Assembly (NCBI GenBank): GCA_017889545.1
Contig: JAGFZV010000007.1
Span: forward strand, 1 to 64,000
Length of the DNA: 64,000 nt
Reading direction: 5' to 3'
DNA from: Bacillota bacterium
Lineage (GTDB): Bacteria; Bacillota; Negativicutes; CTSoil-072
Below, piece by piece: positions 18,440 through 29,958 of this stretch; the stretch's first letter is position 1, and every line of letters starts with the position of its first letter. The notes under the pieces are model-generated. The model was not told where the DNA came from and searched no databases. It saw only the letters and a list, made by a program, of their open reading frames with translations. Both the position numbers and the translations under genes were made by a program.

Positions 18440-18514
18440 TGGAGCGGAAAACGAGATTCGAACTCGCGACCCTCGCCTTGGCAAGGCGATGCTCTACCGC
18501 TGAGCTACTTCCGC
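18440..18514 (-). tRNA. tRNA-Gly(GCC)
   Basis: GCGGAAGTAGCTCAGCGGTAGAGCATCGCCTTGCCAAGGCGA...CCA. Confidence 0.95.
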
Positions 18515-18524
18515 ATATGAACAC

Positions 18525-18601
<77 letters not shown>

Positions 18602-18608
18602 TGATAAA

Positions 18609-18685
18609 TGGCGACCCTGATCGGATTTGAACCGACGATCTCCGCCGTGACAGGGCGGCATGTTAGACCGCTACACCACAGGGCC
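18609..18685 (-). tRNA. tRNA-Asp(GTC)
   Basis: GGCCCTGTGGTGTAGCGGTCTAACATGCCGCCCTGTCACGGCGG...CCA. Confidence 0.95.
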
Positions 18686-18802
18686 GTAAATCAAATCGCT
18701 TACTTAGTATAAACGAACAATGGCAATCTGTCAACACAGTTTTTCAATTCCCTGCCATTTCCCAGTGCGTTTTTTTCTTCACCAAAATCCTTTTGGCCGC
18801 CA

Positions 18803-19621
18803 CTAAAGCAAGCCTGCCTTTTTATACAAATCATAAAAATGATGAGTCGGCCCAACACCGTGTCCTAATGGAAACGAGTGGGTGATTGCCATCGTCACAA
18901 ACTCTTTTGCCGTCCTTACCGCAGCAGCGACCGGCAGCCCTTTTGCCAATCCAGCGGCGATCGCCGAAGAAAAAGTACAGCCGGTTCCATGCGTATGGGG
19001 CGTATCAATCCGCGTATTTTCAAAGGCAATGAACTCATGCCCGTCATATAACAGGTCACAGGCGTCTCCGGGCAAATGACCGCCTTTGACAACCACATAC
19101 TGCGGTCCCATCGCCTGGATCTTTACGGCAGCCTTTTCCATATCTGTTTTGTTCTCGACTGGTTCGCCAACAATTTCAGCGGCTTCCATCAGGTTAGGCG
19201 TAACCACTGTCGCCAAAGGAAACAGTATTTCTTTTAGGGCTCCAATTGCTTCCGGCTTTAAAAGATGACTGCCGCTTTTGGAGATCATCACCGGATCAAC
19301 TACAATATTCGTTATTTGCGTTTTCTGAAGTTCTTCTGCAACCGTCTTAATAATGTCCGCGTTTGACAGCATTCCGATTTTCACTGCATCTACCTGTATA
19401 TCAGAGCAAACTGCCCGGATCTGATCACGGACAATTTCGATATCCAGATCGCGAATATTCGTAACGCCGCAGGTGTTCTGTGCTGTAATTGCAGTAATTG
19501 CACTCATTCCATAAACGCCGAGCGCGGAAAATGTTTTTAAATCGGCCTGGATACCGGCGCCACCGCAAGAATCGGACCCAGCAATTGTCAATGCAGTTTT
19601 CAATGCAACTCCCCCTATCAC
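18803..19621 (-). CDS. thiD: hydroxymethylpyrimidine/phosphomethylpyrimidine kinase
   Basis: LTIAGSDSCGGAGIQADLKTFSALGVYGMSAITAITAQNT, VKGGHLPG, THGTGCTFSSAIAAGLA. Confidence 0.93.
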   Translation of the reverse strand: MIGGVALKTALTIAGSDSCGGAGIQADLKTFSALGVYGMSAITAITAQNTCGVTNIRDLDIEIVRDQIRAVCSDIQVDAVKIGMLSNADIIKTVAEELQKTQITNIVVDPVMISKSGSHLLKPEAIGALKEILFPLATVVTPNLMEAAEIVGEPVENKTDMEKAAVKIQAMGPQYVVVKGGHLPGDACDLLYDGHEFIAFENTRIDTPHTHGTGCTFSSAIAAGLAKGLPVAAAVRTAKEFVTMAITHSFPLGHGVGPTHHFYDLYKKAGLL

Positions 19622-20322
19622 TTTTCACCATTTCCAGCATCCAACTGGATGCGCATCTCTTTCAATACCGGAACAAGGTGAGATTTCAATTGTTCAGCAA
19701 GCTCAGACAATGTTTTGGCATCAAAAAGTCCCGACATCTGAGGCAAGCGGCGAAGATGAATTTCGCCATAAAAATCATCGCGAAAGACATTATAACAAAT
19801 GACCAAATGACTTTCCGTTGCAAAATCGCTGTAATCAATAATAACAAAAGACCCATTAAGTACTTTAATTGGCGCATCTGGACGAATAAATAAATGAAAT
19901 TCCGCAACCTCTTGCGGAAGCTGCGCAACATAGGTCCAGTCAAGAATCTTTTTTTCTTGAAAAATACTGCCCAGCTGTTTTGGGTCAAACCGTTCCAAGC
20001 CCCCTAATAATTTTCCCATTTTGCTGTTTAAGACGGTTTCTAAACCCGGAAGATCAGCAGCAATAAAATTAACATCATAATATTCATTAAGACCGATGAT
20101 CACTTTGCACAAAAAATCATCCGTATTCGAATCATACGCAACAGAAAAAAACAGATGGCGATCAGAGTTGGCGTAGGTAAATATGTGAACTTGGGCCTTG
20201 CTGCTCTCTGCTTCACGCACAAGCGTAAATCCGCCGATTTTTTCCGGCAAAGTTGTTAAATAAGGCCATTCCTGAATTTGTTTTTCTATCTCTTTCATAA
20301 TACCTCCCAATGACGATGCCAC
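19618..20322 (-). CDS. hypothetical protein
   Basis: 234 aa ORF overlapping thiD start by 4 bp; no family recognised. Confidence 0.6.
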   Translation of the reverse strand: MASSLGGIMKEIEKQIQEWPYLTTLPEKIGGFTLVREAESSKAQVHIFTYANSDRHLFFSVAYDSNTDDFLCKVIIGLNEYYDVNFIAADLPGLETVLNSKMGKLLGGLERFDPKQLGSIFQEKKILDWTYVAQLPQEVAEFHLFIRPDAPIKVLNGSFVIIDYSDFATESHLVICYNVFRDDFYGEIHLRRLPQMSGLFDAKTLSELAEQLKSHLVPVLKEMRIQLDAGNGEK

Positions 20323-20450
20323 GAAACATGCAATTCATTCCTATGAGTTCAACGCAAACTTATATATTCTTGATGACGATACAAAACCCTGCAAGAATCG
20401 TCCTATGCAAATACATCGTCTTGGCCTATAATATTGATCATAACGAATAA

Positions 20451-21092
20451 TTGTCCTGCAGGAAGCGAGGTATTGATTTGGGTTTCTTTTCTGAATTATT
20501 TATAAAAAAAAGCCCTCCATCTCCCAGAGAATTGGAATTGGAGCGTCAATTCATTCCCATCATCATGAAAGATATTGCATCAAAAGAACAAGCCGCCACG
20601 ATCTTTAAAAAATTATTAAAAGAAGCGAAAGAAGAAATAAATTCAGACAGTCATGTTCCGGTAAATCTAGGCGATTACCTATTGAAAGCTGAAAAAAGCA
20701 ATGACAAGGTCAATGCGATGATTGCCAAACGCCGTTTATTCGGCGTATCTGACGATGAAATCCGGGTCTGGTGGAATAAAGATGAATTGGAACGCGGATT
20801 GATAAAAAAATTTAGCGAGTTTCAGCGGATGGCGATCTTCTCTATGCTGAAAAATCAGGGCATGTCATCCAAAGCAGCATCAGAAAAAGTGAAGATGTGC
20901 TTTCCCACCTACGGTGAAAAAGATCTCAGCCAGCATCTTCCTTACGAGCTAAAAGAAAAAGTAGATGCATATATTTATGATGTGTTCCGTTCCCCCGAAA
21001 AAGCTGCTATCGCCAAACAAGAAATCGAAGCAGCCGGTTCCGTCAATGCCTATATTGTCAACAAAATCGATGAAGGTGTTTTTTCTCACTAA
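20451..21092 (+). CDS. hypothetical protein
   Basis: up to 213 aa on the plus strand with its own terminator; the true start may be TTG near 20478. Confidence 0.55.
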   Translation: MSCRKRGIDLGFFSELFIKKSPPSPRELELERQFIPIIMKDIASKEQAATIFKKLLKEAKEEINSDSHVPVNLGDYLLKAEKSNDKVNAMIAKRRLFGVSDDEIRVWWNKDELERGLIKKFSEFQRMAIFSMLKNQGMSSKAASEKVKMCFPTYGEKDLSQHLPYELKEKVDAYIYDVFRSPEKAAIAKQEIEAAGSVNAYIVNKIDEGVFSH

Positions 21093-21127
21093 AAAACGAC
21101 GCGGATCATATCCGCGTCGTTATGTTT
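21093..21127. terminator. bidirectional terminator
   Basis: AAAAACGACGCGGATCATATCCGCGTCGTTATGTTTTT. Confidence 0.75.
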
Positions 21128-21130
21128 TTC

Positions 21131-21206
21131 TGGCAGGGGCAGAAGGACTTGAACCCTCAACCAACGGTTTTGGAGACCGCTACTCTACCAATTGAGCTAT
21201 ACCCCT
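21131..21206 (-). tRNA. tRNA-Trp(CCA)
   Basis: AGGGGTATAGCTCAATTGGTAGAGTAGCGGTCTCCAAAACCG...CCA. Confidence 0.95.
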
Positions 21207-21276
21207 ATGCAACGTACGAAAATGATTTTACCATAAACACTACAAAATAACAACAGTTAATTTGTAAACTTTAGTT

Positions 21277-21855
21277 CTACTTCTTCCCTGTACTTCCCCG
21301 TTTCGTCAGAGGCATCCCTTGCGCGCACAGCGGGCATTGGTCCGGTTGATAAGCGGGAACCTCAAGCGTCATCAACGCTTTATGCGGAACATCGCCAAAG
21401 GAAATTTTCCCACCGCTGCGATCAACAAGGAGGCCCACGCCAACAGGAATACCGCCGCTGGCCCGGACTACATCAAGGACTTCGCAAACAGACCCACCGG
21501 TAGTAATAATATCTTCGACAATCAAAACCCGTTCACCCGGTTCGATAACAAACCCGCGCCGCAATGTCATGACCCCATCGACCCGTTCAGTAAAAATCGC
21601 TCTGGTACCCAGGTTTTTACCCACCTCATGTGCCAATAAAATGCCGCCGGTAACAGGACCGACAACTACATCAATCTTCTGATCCTGAAATTTTTCAGCC
21701 AGCGCAGCGCACATGTCAGCCGTATGCTGCGGATGCTGCAAAACTTGAAATTTTTCTACATACATTGGGCTATGCAATCCGGATGTCAGAAGGAAGTGTC
21801 CCTCAAGGATAGCGCCGGTTTTGAGGAAAATTTCCCGCACCTCTGCTTCATTCAT
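21277..21855 (-). CDS. pyrE: orotate phosphoribosyltransferase
   Basis: VLIVEDIITTGGSV PRPP motif; start MNEAEVREIF overlaps pyrF stop by 4 bp; the longer 259 aa ORF runs into pyrF. Confidence 0.92.
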   Translation of the reverse strand: MNEAEVREIFLKTGAILEGHFLLTSGLHSPMYVEKFQVLQHPQHTADMCAALAEKFQDQKIDVVVGPVTGGILLAHEVGKNLGTRAIFTERVDGVMTLRRGFVIEPGERVLIVEDIITTGGSVCEVLDVVRASGGIPVGVGLLVDRSGGKISFGDVPHKALMTLEVPAYQPDQCPLCAQGMPLTKRGSTGKK

Positions 21856-22580
21856 TCTGCCTGTCCCTCCATCTCTGCAATAATTTTTTGCGCAGCCAAT
21901 AAAGGGTCGGCCGCTTTCGTAATTGGCCTGCCAACGACCAAATAACTGGCACCGTCCCGCAACGCCTGCCCCGGAGCAGCAGTCCGGCTTTGATCGTTCA
22001 GTGCCGCATCTTTGGGCCGAATGCCGGGTGTCACAATCAGAAAATCTTCTCCGCAAACAGCCCGTATCATAGCTGCTTCCTGCGGCGAGGCGACCACTCC
22101 ATCCATGCCGGAAGCCTGCGCTAGTTTCGCCAGATTAAGTACCTGTTCCGGTATCGTCAGACTATAACGCAATCCGGACCATTCTTCCTCATTCATGCTG
22201 GTCAATACGGTGATCGCCAACATTTTGGGGCGGGGAATTCCTAATTCATCCGCTGTTTTCGCTACTTCATCCGCAGCAGCCCTCATCATCGCTCTGCCGC
22301 CGGTTGCATGGACCGTCAGCATCGTCACGCCTAGATGGGTGAGCATCTTGGCGCCATGAGCGACCGTGTTGGGTATATCTTGCAGTTTCAAATCACAGAA
22401 TACTTGTTTGCCCATATCACGCAAGAAATGAACCGCTTCACTGCCGCAGCCATAAAACAATTCCATCCCGACTTTGTAATAGTGAACCGCATCCCCTAAT
22501 TGGGTCACCATTTTTTTTACGGCTTCCATATCCGGCATATCCAACGCGACAATCAGCCGCTTATTTGCTTCCATAAGCAC
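21852..22580 (-). CDS. pyrF: orotidine 5'-phosphate decarboxylase
   Basis: LIVALDMPDMEAV, VFCDLKLQDIPNTV, VTPGIRP, LVVGRPITKA. Confidence 0.95.
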   Translation of the reverse strand: MLMEANKRLIVALDMPDMEAVKKMVTQLGDAVHYYKVGMELFYGCGSEAVHFLRDMGKQVFCDLKLQDIPNTVAHGAKMLTHLGVTMLTVHATGGRAMMRAAADEVAKTADELGIPRPKMLAITVLTSMNEEEWSGLRYSLTIPEQVLNLAKLAQASGMDGVVASPQEAAMIRAVCGEDFLIVTPGIRPKDAALNDQSRTAAPGQALRDGASYLVVGRPITKAADPLLAAQKIIAEMEGQAE

Positions 22581-22595
22581 TCTCCTTACTTGTTC

Positions 22596-25500
22596 TTACG
22601 CCAAGTCATATCCACTGCCAACATAATCCTGCAGAGCCAGCGCATAAACCAGGCGACGGTTGTGAACCGCTTTTAATACCAGCATGAGCTCCCGGGCTGT
22701 ATCCATGGAAGTCAGACAGGGTATCCCATTTTCAACTGTCGCCCGCCGTATTTTGAATCCGTCTCTTTCAGGTTCCCGGCCATGGCTGAGAGTGTTGATG
22801 ACGATGTTGATGTCCCCTGCTTTTATCATATCAAGAATATGCGGTTGATTTTCGCTTAACTTGTTGACTGTTTCCACTTTGATCCCCAATAAATTCAGCA
22901 ATTGAGCGGTTCCGCTGGTAGCAACGACCCGGAAACCCATCTCCTGGAAGCCTAAGGCAATATCCGCCGCTTCCTTTTTATCCTTATCCGCTACAGTAAC
23001 CAGCACAGTCCCCTGTTCAGGTATATTCATGCCGGCGGCAATAATTCCTTTGAATAATGCTCTGGCATAATGGTAATCAATGCCCATAACTTCACCTGTC
23101 GATTTCATCTCCGGCCCAAGAGTAATATCGACTTTCTGCATTTTGGCGAAAGAAAATACCGGCACCTTAACGGCAGTATAGGAAGGTGGTTTCAATAAAC
23201 CGGAACCATACCCCTGTGTGCGCAGAGAAATTCCCATTGCTGCTTTGGTAGCAACATTGACCATCGGCACGTAATGACTCCTTTAACCTGCAAATCAATG
23301 GCCAACCGCGTCGTGTAGTCCACGATGGTATCAATGATTGCATTGCTTAGCGTTCGCGGCGGATAGACGGCAATACTGTCTCCGGAGTGAACGCCGGCGC
23401 GTTCAATGTGCTCCATAATTCCCGGAATTAGCACATCGACTCCGTCAGAGATGGCATCTACCTCCACTTCCGTCCCCTGCATATAACGGTCTACGAGAAC
23501 GGGATGCTCTTGTGAAGCCTTTACAGCATATTTCATATAGTTGTCTAAATCTTCATCGGTGTACACAATTTCCATAGCCCGGCCGCCCAAAACATAAGAT
23601 GGCCGAACTACAACCGGGTAGCCAATTTTGTTAGCAGTGATGAGTGCATCCGCTGCATTAGTGACCGTAGCCCCTTTCGGCCGGGGAATGTTCAATTTCT
23701 CAAGCAATGCGTCAAACTTTTCTCTGTCTTCCGCCCGGTCAATGCTCTCCACACTGGTGCCCATAATTTTGACACCGGCCTTGGCCAATGGTCCGGCTAA
23801 ATTAATCGCCGTCTGACCGCCAAACTGCACAATGACCCCTTCCGGTTTTTCTTTTTCAATGACATTTAAAACATCTTCCACTGTCAAAGGTTCAAAGTAT
23901 AAGCGATCGGAGGTATCAAAGTCCGTACTGACTGTTTCCGGGTTATTATTGATAATCACTGATTCAATATCCATCGCCCGCAGTGCCCATACGGAATGAA
24001 CGGAGCAATAGTCAAACTCAATCCCTTGTCCAATGCGAATCGGTCCGGAACCGAGTACAATAACCTTGCGACGGTCTGTAATTTGAACTTCATCTTCCTG
24101 TGCATACGTTGAATAATAGTATGGTGTGACCGCTTCAAATTCTGCTGCGCAGGTATCTACCATTTTATAGCAAGGAAGAATGTTCGCTTCCATACGTAAT
24201 TTACGGACCGATTGCATATCCGAGTCCGTTAATTCCGCAATGATGCGATCGCCAAAACCCATTTTTTTCGCCGTTAATAACAGCTCCGGTTCCACTGGTT
24301 CCTTGGCAATGCGTCTTTCCATCGCAACAATGTTGGCAATCTTTTGTAAAAAGAACCGATCGACCAATGTAATGGAATGAATTTCATCAATCGACATATT
24401 CCGGCGCAGTGCTTCAGCAATCAGAAATGCCCGCTCATCGTCCACCAACGAAAGCCGCTGGTGAATTTCTTCGTTGGATAGCGATGCCAATTCCGGTATT
24501 GCTAAATGATGCAAGCCAATCTCCAGAGAACGAACAGCCTTCAGCAAGGCGCCCTCGAAGGTTCTGTCAATGGACATCACTTCGCCGGTTGCTTTCATCT
24601 GGGTGCCCAGCGTGCGGTCTGCGAAAACGAACTTATCAAAAGGCCAGCGGGGAAACTTGACTACCACATAATCCAATGCAGGCTCAAAACAAGCTTTTGT
24701 TTTGCGAGTCACCGCATTGGTGATTTCGTCTAATGTATAGCCGATGGCAATTTTACTGGCTACCTTGGCAATTGGGTATCCTGTTGCCTTGGAAGCCAGC
24801 GCGCTGGAACGGCTAACCCGCGGATTCACTTCGATTACATAATACTTACGGCTATTCGGATCAAGAGCATACTGAACATTACAGCCGCCTTCAATACCCA
24901 ACGCGCGGATAATTTTCAGAGCGGCGCTGCGCAGCATCTGATATTCATGGTCGGTCAATGTCTGGGACGGAGCCACTACAATGCTGTCACCGGTATGAAC
25001 GCCGACCGGATCAAAATTTTCCATATTACAAACTGTGATGCAGTTGTTCGCCGCATCCCGAATTACTTCATACTCAATTTCTTTCCAGCCTGCCACGCTT
25101 CGTTCGATCAAGGCCTGACCAATCATACTATATTTAAGCCCCAAATTGAGAACCGTGCGCAATTCCTCATCGTTCGCAGCAATCCCCCCGCCGGTTCCTC
25201 CCAGCGTGTAGGCAGGACGAACAATCAAAGGATAACCGATTTCTGCAGCAAATTGCAAAGCCGCATCAATGTCCTCAACAATCGTGCTTTCCGGAATCGG
25301 CTGTCCGATAGACTGCATCGTCTCTTTGAACAATTCCCTGTCTTCCGCTTTCTTGATTGCTTCCAACGGCGTCCCCAATAATTTCACATTATATTTTTCA
25401 AGGATGCCTTGCTCAGCTAATTGAACTGCCATATTCAAGCCGACCTGACCGCCAAGGGTAGCCAAGATGCCTTCCGGCCTTTCCCTCTCCAATACTTCAG

Positions 25501-25723
25501 CGATAAACTCCGGAGTCAACGGCTCAATATAAACCCGGTCGGCAATATGAACGTCTGTCATAATGGTAGCCGGATTGCTGTTTACAAGAATAACACGAAT
25601 TCCTTCTTCTTTTAAGGCTTGACACGCTTGAGTTCCGGCATAATCAAATTCTGCCGCCTGACCAATAACAATCGGTCCTGACCCAATGACAAGCACAGAC
25701 TGCAATTCTTTTTTCTTCGGCAT
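22596..25723 (-). pseudogene. carB: carbamoyl-phosphate synthase large subunit, split by an internal deletion/frameshift
   Basis: ORF 23192..25723 carries the N-terminal ~815 aa of CarB then leaves frame after [12 protein letters not shown] 22596..23270 resumes with [13 protein letters not shown] and the MGS domain. About 32 residues, including the second EVNPR motif, are missing at about 23268-23275. Confidence 0.8.
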
Positions 25724-25725
25724 AA

Positions 25726-26790
25726 CTACTCCCCTTTCCCCAACAATGTCATGAATTCGTCAAATAGATAGGTGTTATCGTCAGGACCAGGAGATGCCTC
25801 CGGATGATACTGCACGGAAAAAATCGGCAGCACGGAATGTTTCATTCCCTCGACAGTGTCATCGTTTACGGCCCGATGAGTGATCATAAATCCTTTATCG
25901 GTCAACGATTTTTCATCGACGGCATAACCATGATTTTGTGAGGTAATATACACTCTGCCCGTTGATAAGTCTTTTACCGGATGATTGGATCCACGGTGGC
26001 CAAACTTTAATTTATAGGTATCGCCGCCTACCGCCAACGCTAATAATTGATGCCCAAGGCAAATCCCAAAAATCGGTTTCTTGTCAAGCAACTGTTTGAC
26101 GACTTCTATTGAACCCGGGACATCCTTCGGGTCACCTGGACCATTTGACAAAAAGATCCCATCCGGGTTCATGGCGAGGATGGTTTTGGCATCCGTATCC
26201 GCCGGTACGACTGTCAAATTGCAGCCACTTTGAAATAAAGCATTCAGTATATTGCGTTTTATGCCCAAATCCATTACAACGACACGGGGACCATCCTGAG
26301 ACATATGATAAATCTCCGGAGTCGTGACCTCGGCCACAACATCCAGCTTGGCCGGCAGAGCCAGGTAACGGTCAATCGTTTCCTGTCCCACAGTCTCGGG
26401 GACAATAACCCCATTCATGGTTCCGTAGGAACGGATCACGCGTGTAATTGCTCTCGTATCCACTCCATATATGCAAGGAATATTCCGTTCAGTCAAATAG
26501 GCCGGCAAACTGTTTTCCATTTGCCAGTTGCTCGGTTCTCCGCATAGTTCACTGATGACAAAGCCTCGCACATAAGAACGGCGGGACTGGTCAAACAAAT
26601 CAGCCACACCGTAATTGCCGATTAACGGATATGTCAAGGTTACGATCTGCCCAGCATAGGAAGGATCGGTTAAAATTTCTTGATACCCGGTCATCCCGGT
26701 ATTAAATACGACTTCCCCTACAGCTTCTGTATCTGTCAGCAAATTTCCATAAAAAATGCTTCCATCCGCCAACACTAATTTTCCCTTCAT
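25726..26790 (-). CDS. carA: carbamoyl-phosphate synthase small subunit
   Basis: [61 protein letters not shown]. Confidence 0.96.
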   Translation of the reverse strand: MKGKLVLADGSIFYGNLLTDTEAVGEVVFNTGMTGYQEILTDPSYAGQIVTLTYPLIGNYGVADLFDQSRRSYVRGFVISELCGEPSNWQMENSLPAYLTERNIPCIYGVDTRAITRVIRSYGTMNGVIVPETVGQETIDRYLALPAKLDVVAEVTTPEIYHMSQDGPRVVVMDLGIKRNILNALFQSGCNLTVVPADTDAKTILAMNPDGIFLSNGPGDPKDVPGSIEVVKQLLDKKPIFGICLGHQLLALAVGGDTYKLKFGHRGSNHPVKDLSTGRVYITSQNHGYAVDEKSLTDKGFMITHRAVNDDTVEGMKHSVLPIFSVQYHPEASPGPDDNTYLFDEFMTLLGKGE

Positions 26791-28076
26791 TACAGCACCT
26801 CACCATTGCGCATCACAAATTTACCTGCCACGATTGTGGCAATTGCTTTTCCTTTTAGTTTACCATTTTCAAAGGGGGAATGTCTTGCTTTTGTCCAAAA
26901 AATTTTGGGATCCACTTGCCATTCAAGGTCCGGGTCCAAAATTGTGATATCCGCCTGGCATCCAACCTGCAGACTTCCTGCATCCAACCGCAATATGCGG
27001 GCCGGTGCAATACTCATTCGAGCGATAATATCCTGCAAAGACATAAACCCGCTATGATACAACGTAGTCATGAGCGCTCCGATTGCTGTTTCCAATCCTG
27101 GAAATCCGCTCGGTGCATAACGAAACTCTACATCTTTTTCCTCAAACGCATGGGGCGAGTGATCCGTCGCAATGGCATCAATCGTTCCATCGCGCAATCC
27201 TTCCCGCAACGCGGCAACATGTTCGGCCGAACGAAGAGGCGGGTTCACTTTAAAAGCAGTATTGAAACTTTGCAAAGCTTCATCAGTAAAATAAAGATGA
27301 TGCGGAGTCGCTTCGGCAGTAACGCGAACCCCGCGTTCCTTGGCCTTGCGAATTAACTCCACAGCTCCTTTGGTGCTGACATGGGCGATATGGATACGCG
27401 CGCCAGTATATTCAGCCATCAGCAAATCTCTGGCAACGGCAATATCTTCTGCAACCGCAGGCCGGCCTTTCATTCCCAGCATTGCCGAGACTGCGCCTTC
27501 GTGCATGACCCCGTCTTCAACCAAGGTTTCATCTTCCGCATGCGAAATCAACAGTCCGTCAAAAATACTGATGTATTCCATCGCCGTTCGCAGCAATTGA
27601 GCGCTGTTAATATAATGTCCATCATCCGAAAAAGCCACAGCTCCGGCTGCCAGCATGTCACCGATTTCAGCCAGTTCCTGTCCGGCCAATCCTTTGCTGA
27701 CGGCGCCAATCGCTTTGATGCGCACAACTCCCGTATCTTGCGCCTGACGATATAGTCCCGCGATCAGGATTGCATTATCAATAACCGGTTTCGTATTTGC
27801 CATACAGGCAACAGTAGTAAACCCGCCGGCTGCTGCGGCACGCGTTCCTGACGCAATATCTTCTTTTGCTTCCAATCCCGGTTCCCGCAAGTGAGTATGC
27901 ATATCGATAAAACCAGGAGCCACTACCAAGCCATCTGCCGGATAGATTTCTGCATCGTTACATATGATGTTTTTGCCAATTTCAATGATCCGGTCATTTT
28001 CAATCAGTATATCGCCGACCATATCCGTATTATCCGCTGGATTAATAATTCTGCCGCCTTTAATTAATCGTTTCAA
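26790..28076 (-). CDS. pyrC: dihydroorotase
   Basis: [55 protein letters not shown]. Confidence 0.96.
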   Translation of the reverse strand: MKRLIKGGRIINPADNTDMVGDILIENDRIIEIGKNIICNDAEIYPADGLVVAPGFIDMHTHLREPGLEAKEDIASGTRAAAAGGFTTVACMANTKPVIDNAILIAGLYRQAQDTGVVRIKAIGAVSKGLAGQELAEIGDMLAAGAVAFSDDGHYINSAQLLRTAMEYISIFDGLLISHAEDETLVEDGVMHEGAVSAMLGMKGRPAVAEDIAVARDLLMAEYTGARIHIAHVSTKGAVELIRKAKERGVRVTAEATPHHLYFTDEALQSFNTAFKVNPPLRSAEHVAALREGLRDGTIDAIATDHSPHAFEEKDVEFRYAPSGFPGLETAIGALMTTLYHSGFMSLQDIIARMSIAPARILRLDAGSLQVGCQADITILDPDLEWQVDPKIFWTKARHSPFENGKLKGKAIATIVAGKFVMRNGEVL

Positions 28077-29037
28077 CTTGGTTCCCTCCCATCAGCATCA
28101 AATATAATGCCGCCATCCGGACTGCCAGGCCATTTTTTACCTGCTCCGCAATAACGGATTGTTCGCTATACGCAATATCCGGCGCAATTTCCAATCCGCG
28201 GTTCATAGGACCTGGATGCATTAGAAGCGCATCCGGTTTCGCCAAAGCAAGCCGCGATTTATTAACACCAAAGATACGGGCATATTCGCGTGCCGAAGGA
28301 AACAAGCCTTTTTGCTGGCGCTCCCGCTGAATTCGCAGTACATTGACAACGTCGGCTCCTTCTAATGCTTCCTCAATTCGCTTGTGAACTTGCACTCCGA
28401 GTGTGTCGATATCCCGCGGCAATAAGGTTTGCGGCCCTGCCAAATGAACTTCGGCACCCATCTTTTTCAATCCCCAAATATTGGAGCGGGCCACTCGGCT
28501 ATGAAGAATATCACCGATGATCGCAACTTTCAAGCCCTGCAAAGAGCCTTTCTCTTCTCTCATTGTAAACATGTCCAGCAGTCCCTGCGTCGGATGCTCA
28601 TGTGCACCATCACCCGCGTTGATAAGCAAAGGTTTTACGATGCCGGCCGCAAATTGCGTTGCTCCTTCCGCCGCATGGCGCATAACAATAATGTCTACGC
28701 CCATCGCTTCTACAGTCAATAAAGTATCTCTGAGGCTTTCCCCTTTTACGACGCTGCTGGTGCTTGTCGTGATATTGATTACATCGGCGCCTAAATATTT
28801 TCCGGCCAACTCAAAAGAAGTCCGGGTTCGTGTACTTGGTTCGAAAAACAAGTTAACGATTGCTTTTCCGCGCAAAGTCGGTACTTTTTTAATGTCTCTA
28901 TCGATGATCGTTTTCATTTCGCGGGCCGTATCCAATATCAACTCGATTTCCGCTGGCTCCATGTTCTGCAACCCCAACAAATCTTTACCACGCAAGCAAA
29001 CATCACTTCTCCCCACAATGGCATTCCCCCTCTGCAA
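28060..29037 (-). CDS. pyrB: aspartate carbamoyltransferase catalytic subunit
   Basis: [61 protein letters not shown]. Confidence 0.96.
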   Translation of the reverse strand: MQRGNAIVGRSDVCLRGKDLLGLQNMEPAEIELILDTAREMKTIIDRDIKKVPTLRGKAIVNLFFEPSTRTRTSFELAGKYLGADVINITTSTSSVVKGESLRDTLLTVEAMGVDIIVMRHAAEGATQFAAGIVKPLLINAGDGAHEHPTQGLLDMFTMREEKGSLQGLKVAIIGDILHSRVARSNIWGLKKMGAEVHLAGPQTLLPRDIDTLGVQVHKRIEEALEGADVVNVLRIQRERQQKGLFPSAREYARIFGVNKSRLALAKPDALLMHPGPMNRGLEIAPDIAYSEQSVIAEQVKNGLAVRMAALYLMLMGGNQVETIN

Positions 29038-29049
29038 AATTAGAACACC

Positions 29050-29140
29050 CTAAACAAAAACTCCTCACCCGTATTTGCGCAGGCAAGGAGAAGCTTTCCG
29101 TATCATCCTTGCCGGCCTCACGGGACCAATTTAAAGGATC
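29050..29140 (-). promoter_or_regulatory. PyrR-type attenuator 2 (binding loop plus terminator)
   Basis: minus strand CCTTTAAATTGGTCCCGTGAGGCCGGCAAGGATG followed by CTCCTTGCCTGCGCAAATACGGGTGAGGAGTTTTTG. Confidence 0.85.
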
Positions 29141-29159
29141 GTCTTATTGCTTTCAAAAC

Positions 29160-29258
29160 AATAAAAGCCTTATTGCTGTGAGTATAGCAAGAAGGCTTTT
29201 CCAACCAGTTTATTTGATCTCCTTACCAGCCTCACAGGACCAGTTTAAAGGCTTTATC
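29160..29258 (-). promoter_or_regulatory. PyrR-type attenuator 1 (binding loop plus terminator)
   Basis: minus strand GCCTTTAAACTGGTCCTGTGAGGCTGGTAAGGAGATC followed by AAAAGCCTTCTTGCTATACTCACAGCAATAAGGCTTTTATTGTTTT. Confidence 0.88.
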
Positions 29259-29328
29259 ATATTGTTAACAGTATACTCGCTGCAGCATGTTCTTGTCAAT
29301 GCATTCCGTCGACTTTTCCGGCAGCCCG

Positions 29329-29958
29329 TTACGCCAATAGCATCAACGGCTGCTCCAGCAACTCCCGAACCCGGGACATAAATTTCGCAGCAACCGTACT
29401 GTCAATCAACTGCGGATCAAACGACAAACACAGATTCATCATTGGCTGAATCATAACCGCATCATCAATAACAACTTGCCGGTTGACAATACGGCATATC
29501 CCCAGTATCGCACTTTCCGGAGAATGAACATTCAATGTAATTTGATCAACACCAAACATACCAAGGTTGGCGACTGAAAAAGTTCCGCCACTGGTTTCGT
29601 CCGGCAACAACTTCCCTTCATGAACTTTCTTGGCCAGTGTCAGGATATCATGCCGTATCGCATGTAATGATTTTCGTTGAACGTCCTTAATTACCGGTAC
29701 AGAAAAACCGCGCGGCAAAGCAATCGCAACACCAATATTAACAGTGTCATGTTCAAGAACTTGACCATCAATCAAGCTGGAATTCACTACTTTAAATTCT
29801 GTCAAAGCTTGCGCTGCGCATCGGACTATGAATTCTGTAAACGAATAACTTCCGCCGGTGATTTTTGTCAACTCGGCCTTTAACTCTTTCGCGGCCGCCA
29901 TATTTACTTCAACCGTGATCGTAAGACTCTGTTGAGGCACGGGAACATTTGCCTCCAT
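29329..29958 (-). CDS. stand-alone 2-oxoacid dehydrogenase E2 catalytic-domain homolog
   Basis: ITVEVNMAAAKELK, NIGVAIALPRGFSVPVIKDVQRKSL, GGTFSVANLGMFGVDQ; no lipoyl or peripheral-subunit-binding domain. Confidence 0.85.
   Translation of the reverse strand: MEANVPVPQQSLTITVEVNMAAAKELKAELTKITGGSYSFTEFIVRCAAQALTEFKVVNSSLIDGQVLEHDTVNIGVAIALPRGFSVPVIKDVQRKSLHAIRHDILTLAKKVHEGKLLPDETSGGTFSVANLGMFGVDQITLNVHSPESAILGICRIVNRQVVIDDAVMIQPMMNLCLSFDPQLIDSTVAAKFMSRVRELLEQPLMLLA

Noticed and set aside
19600-20340. TPP riboswitch upstream of thiD
   Set aside because: thiD overlaps an upstream ORF and no CUGAGA/ACCUGAU-type core was seen near either start.
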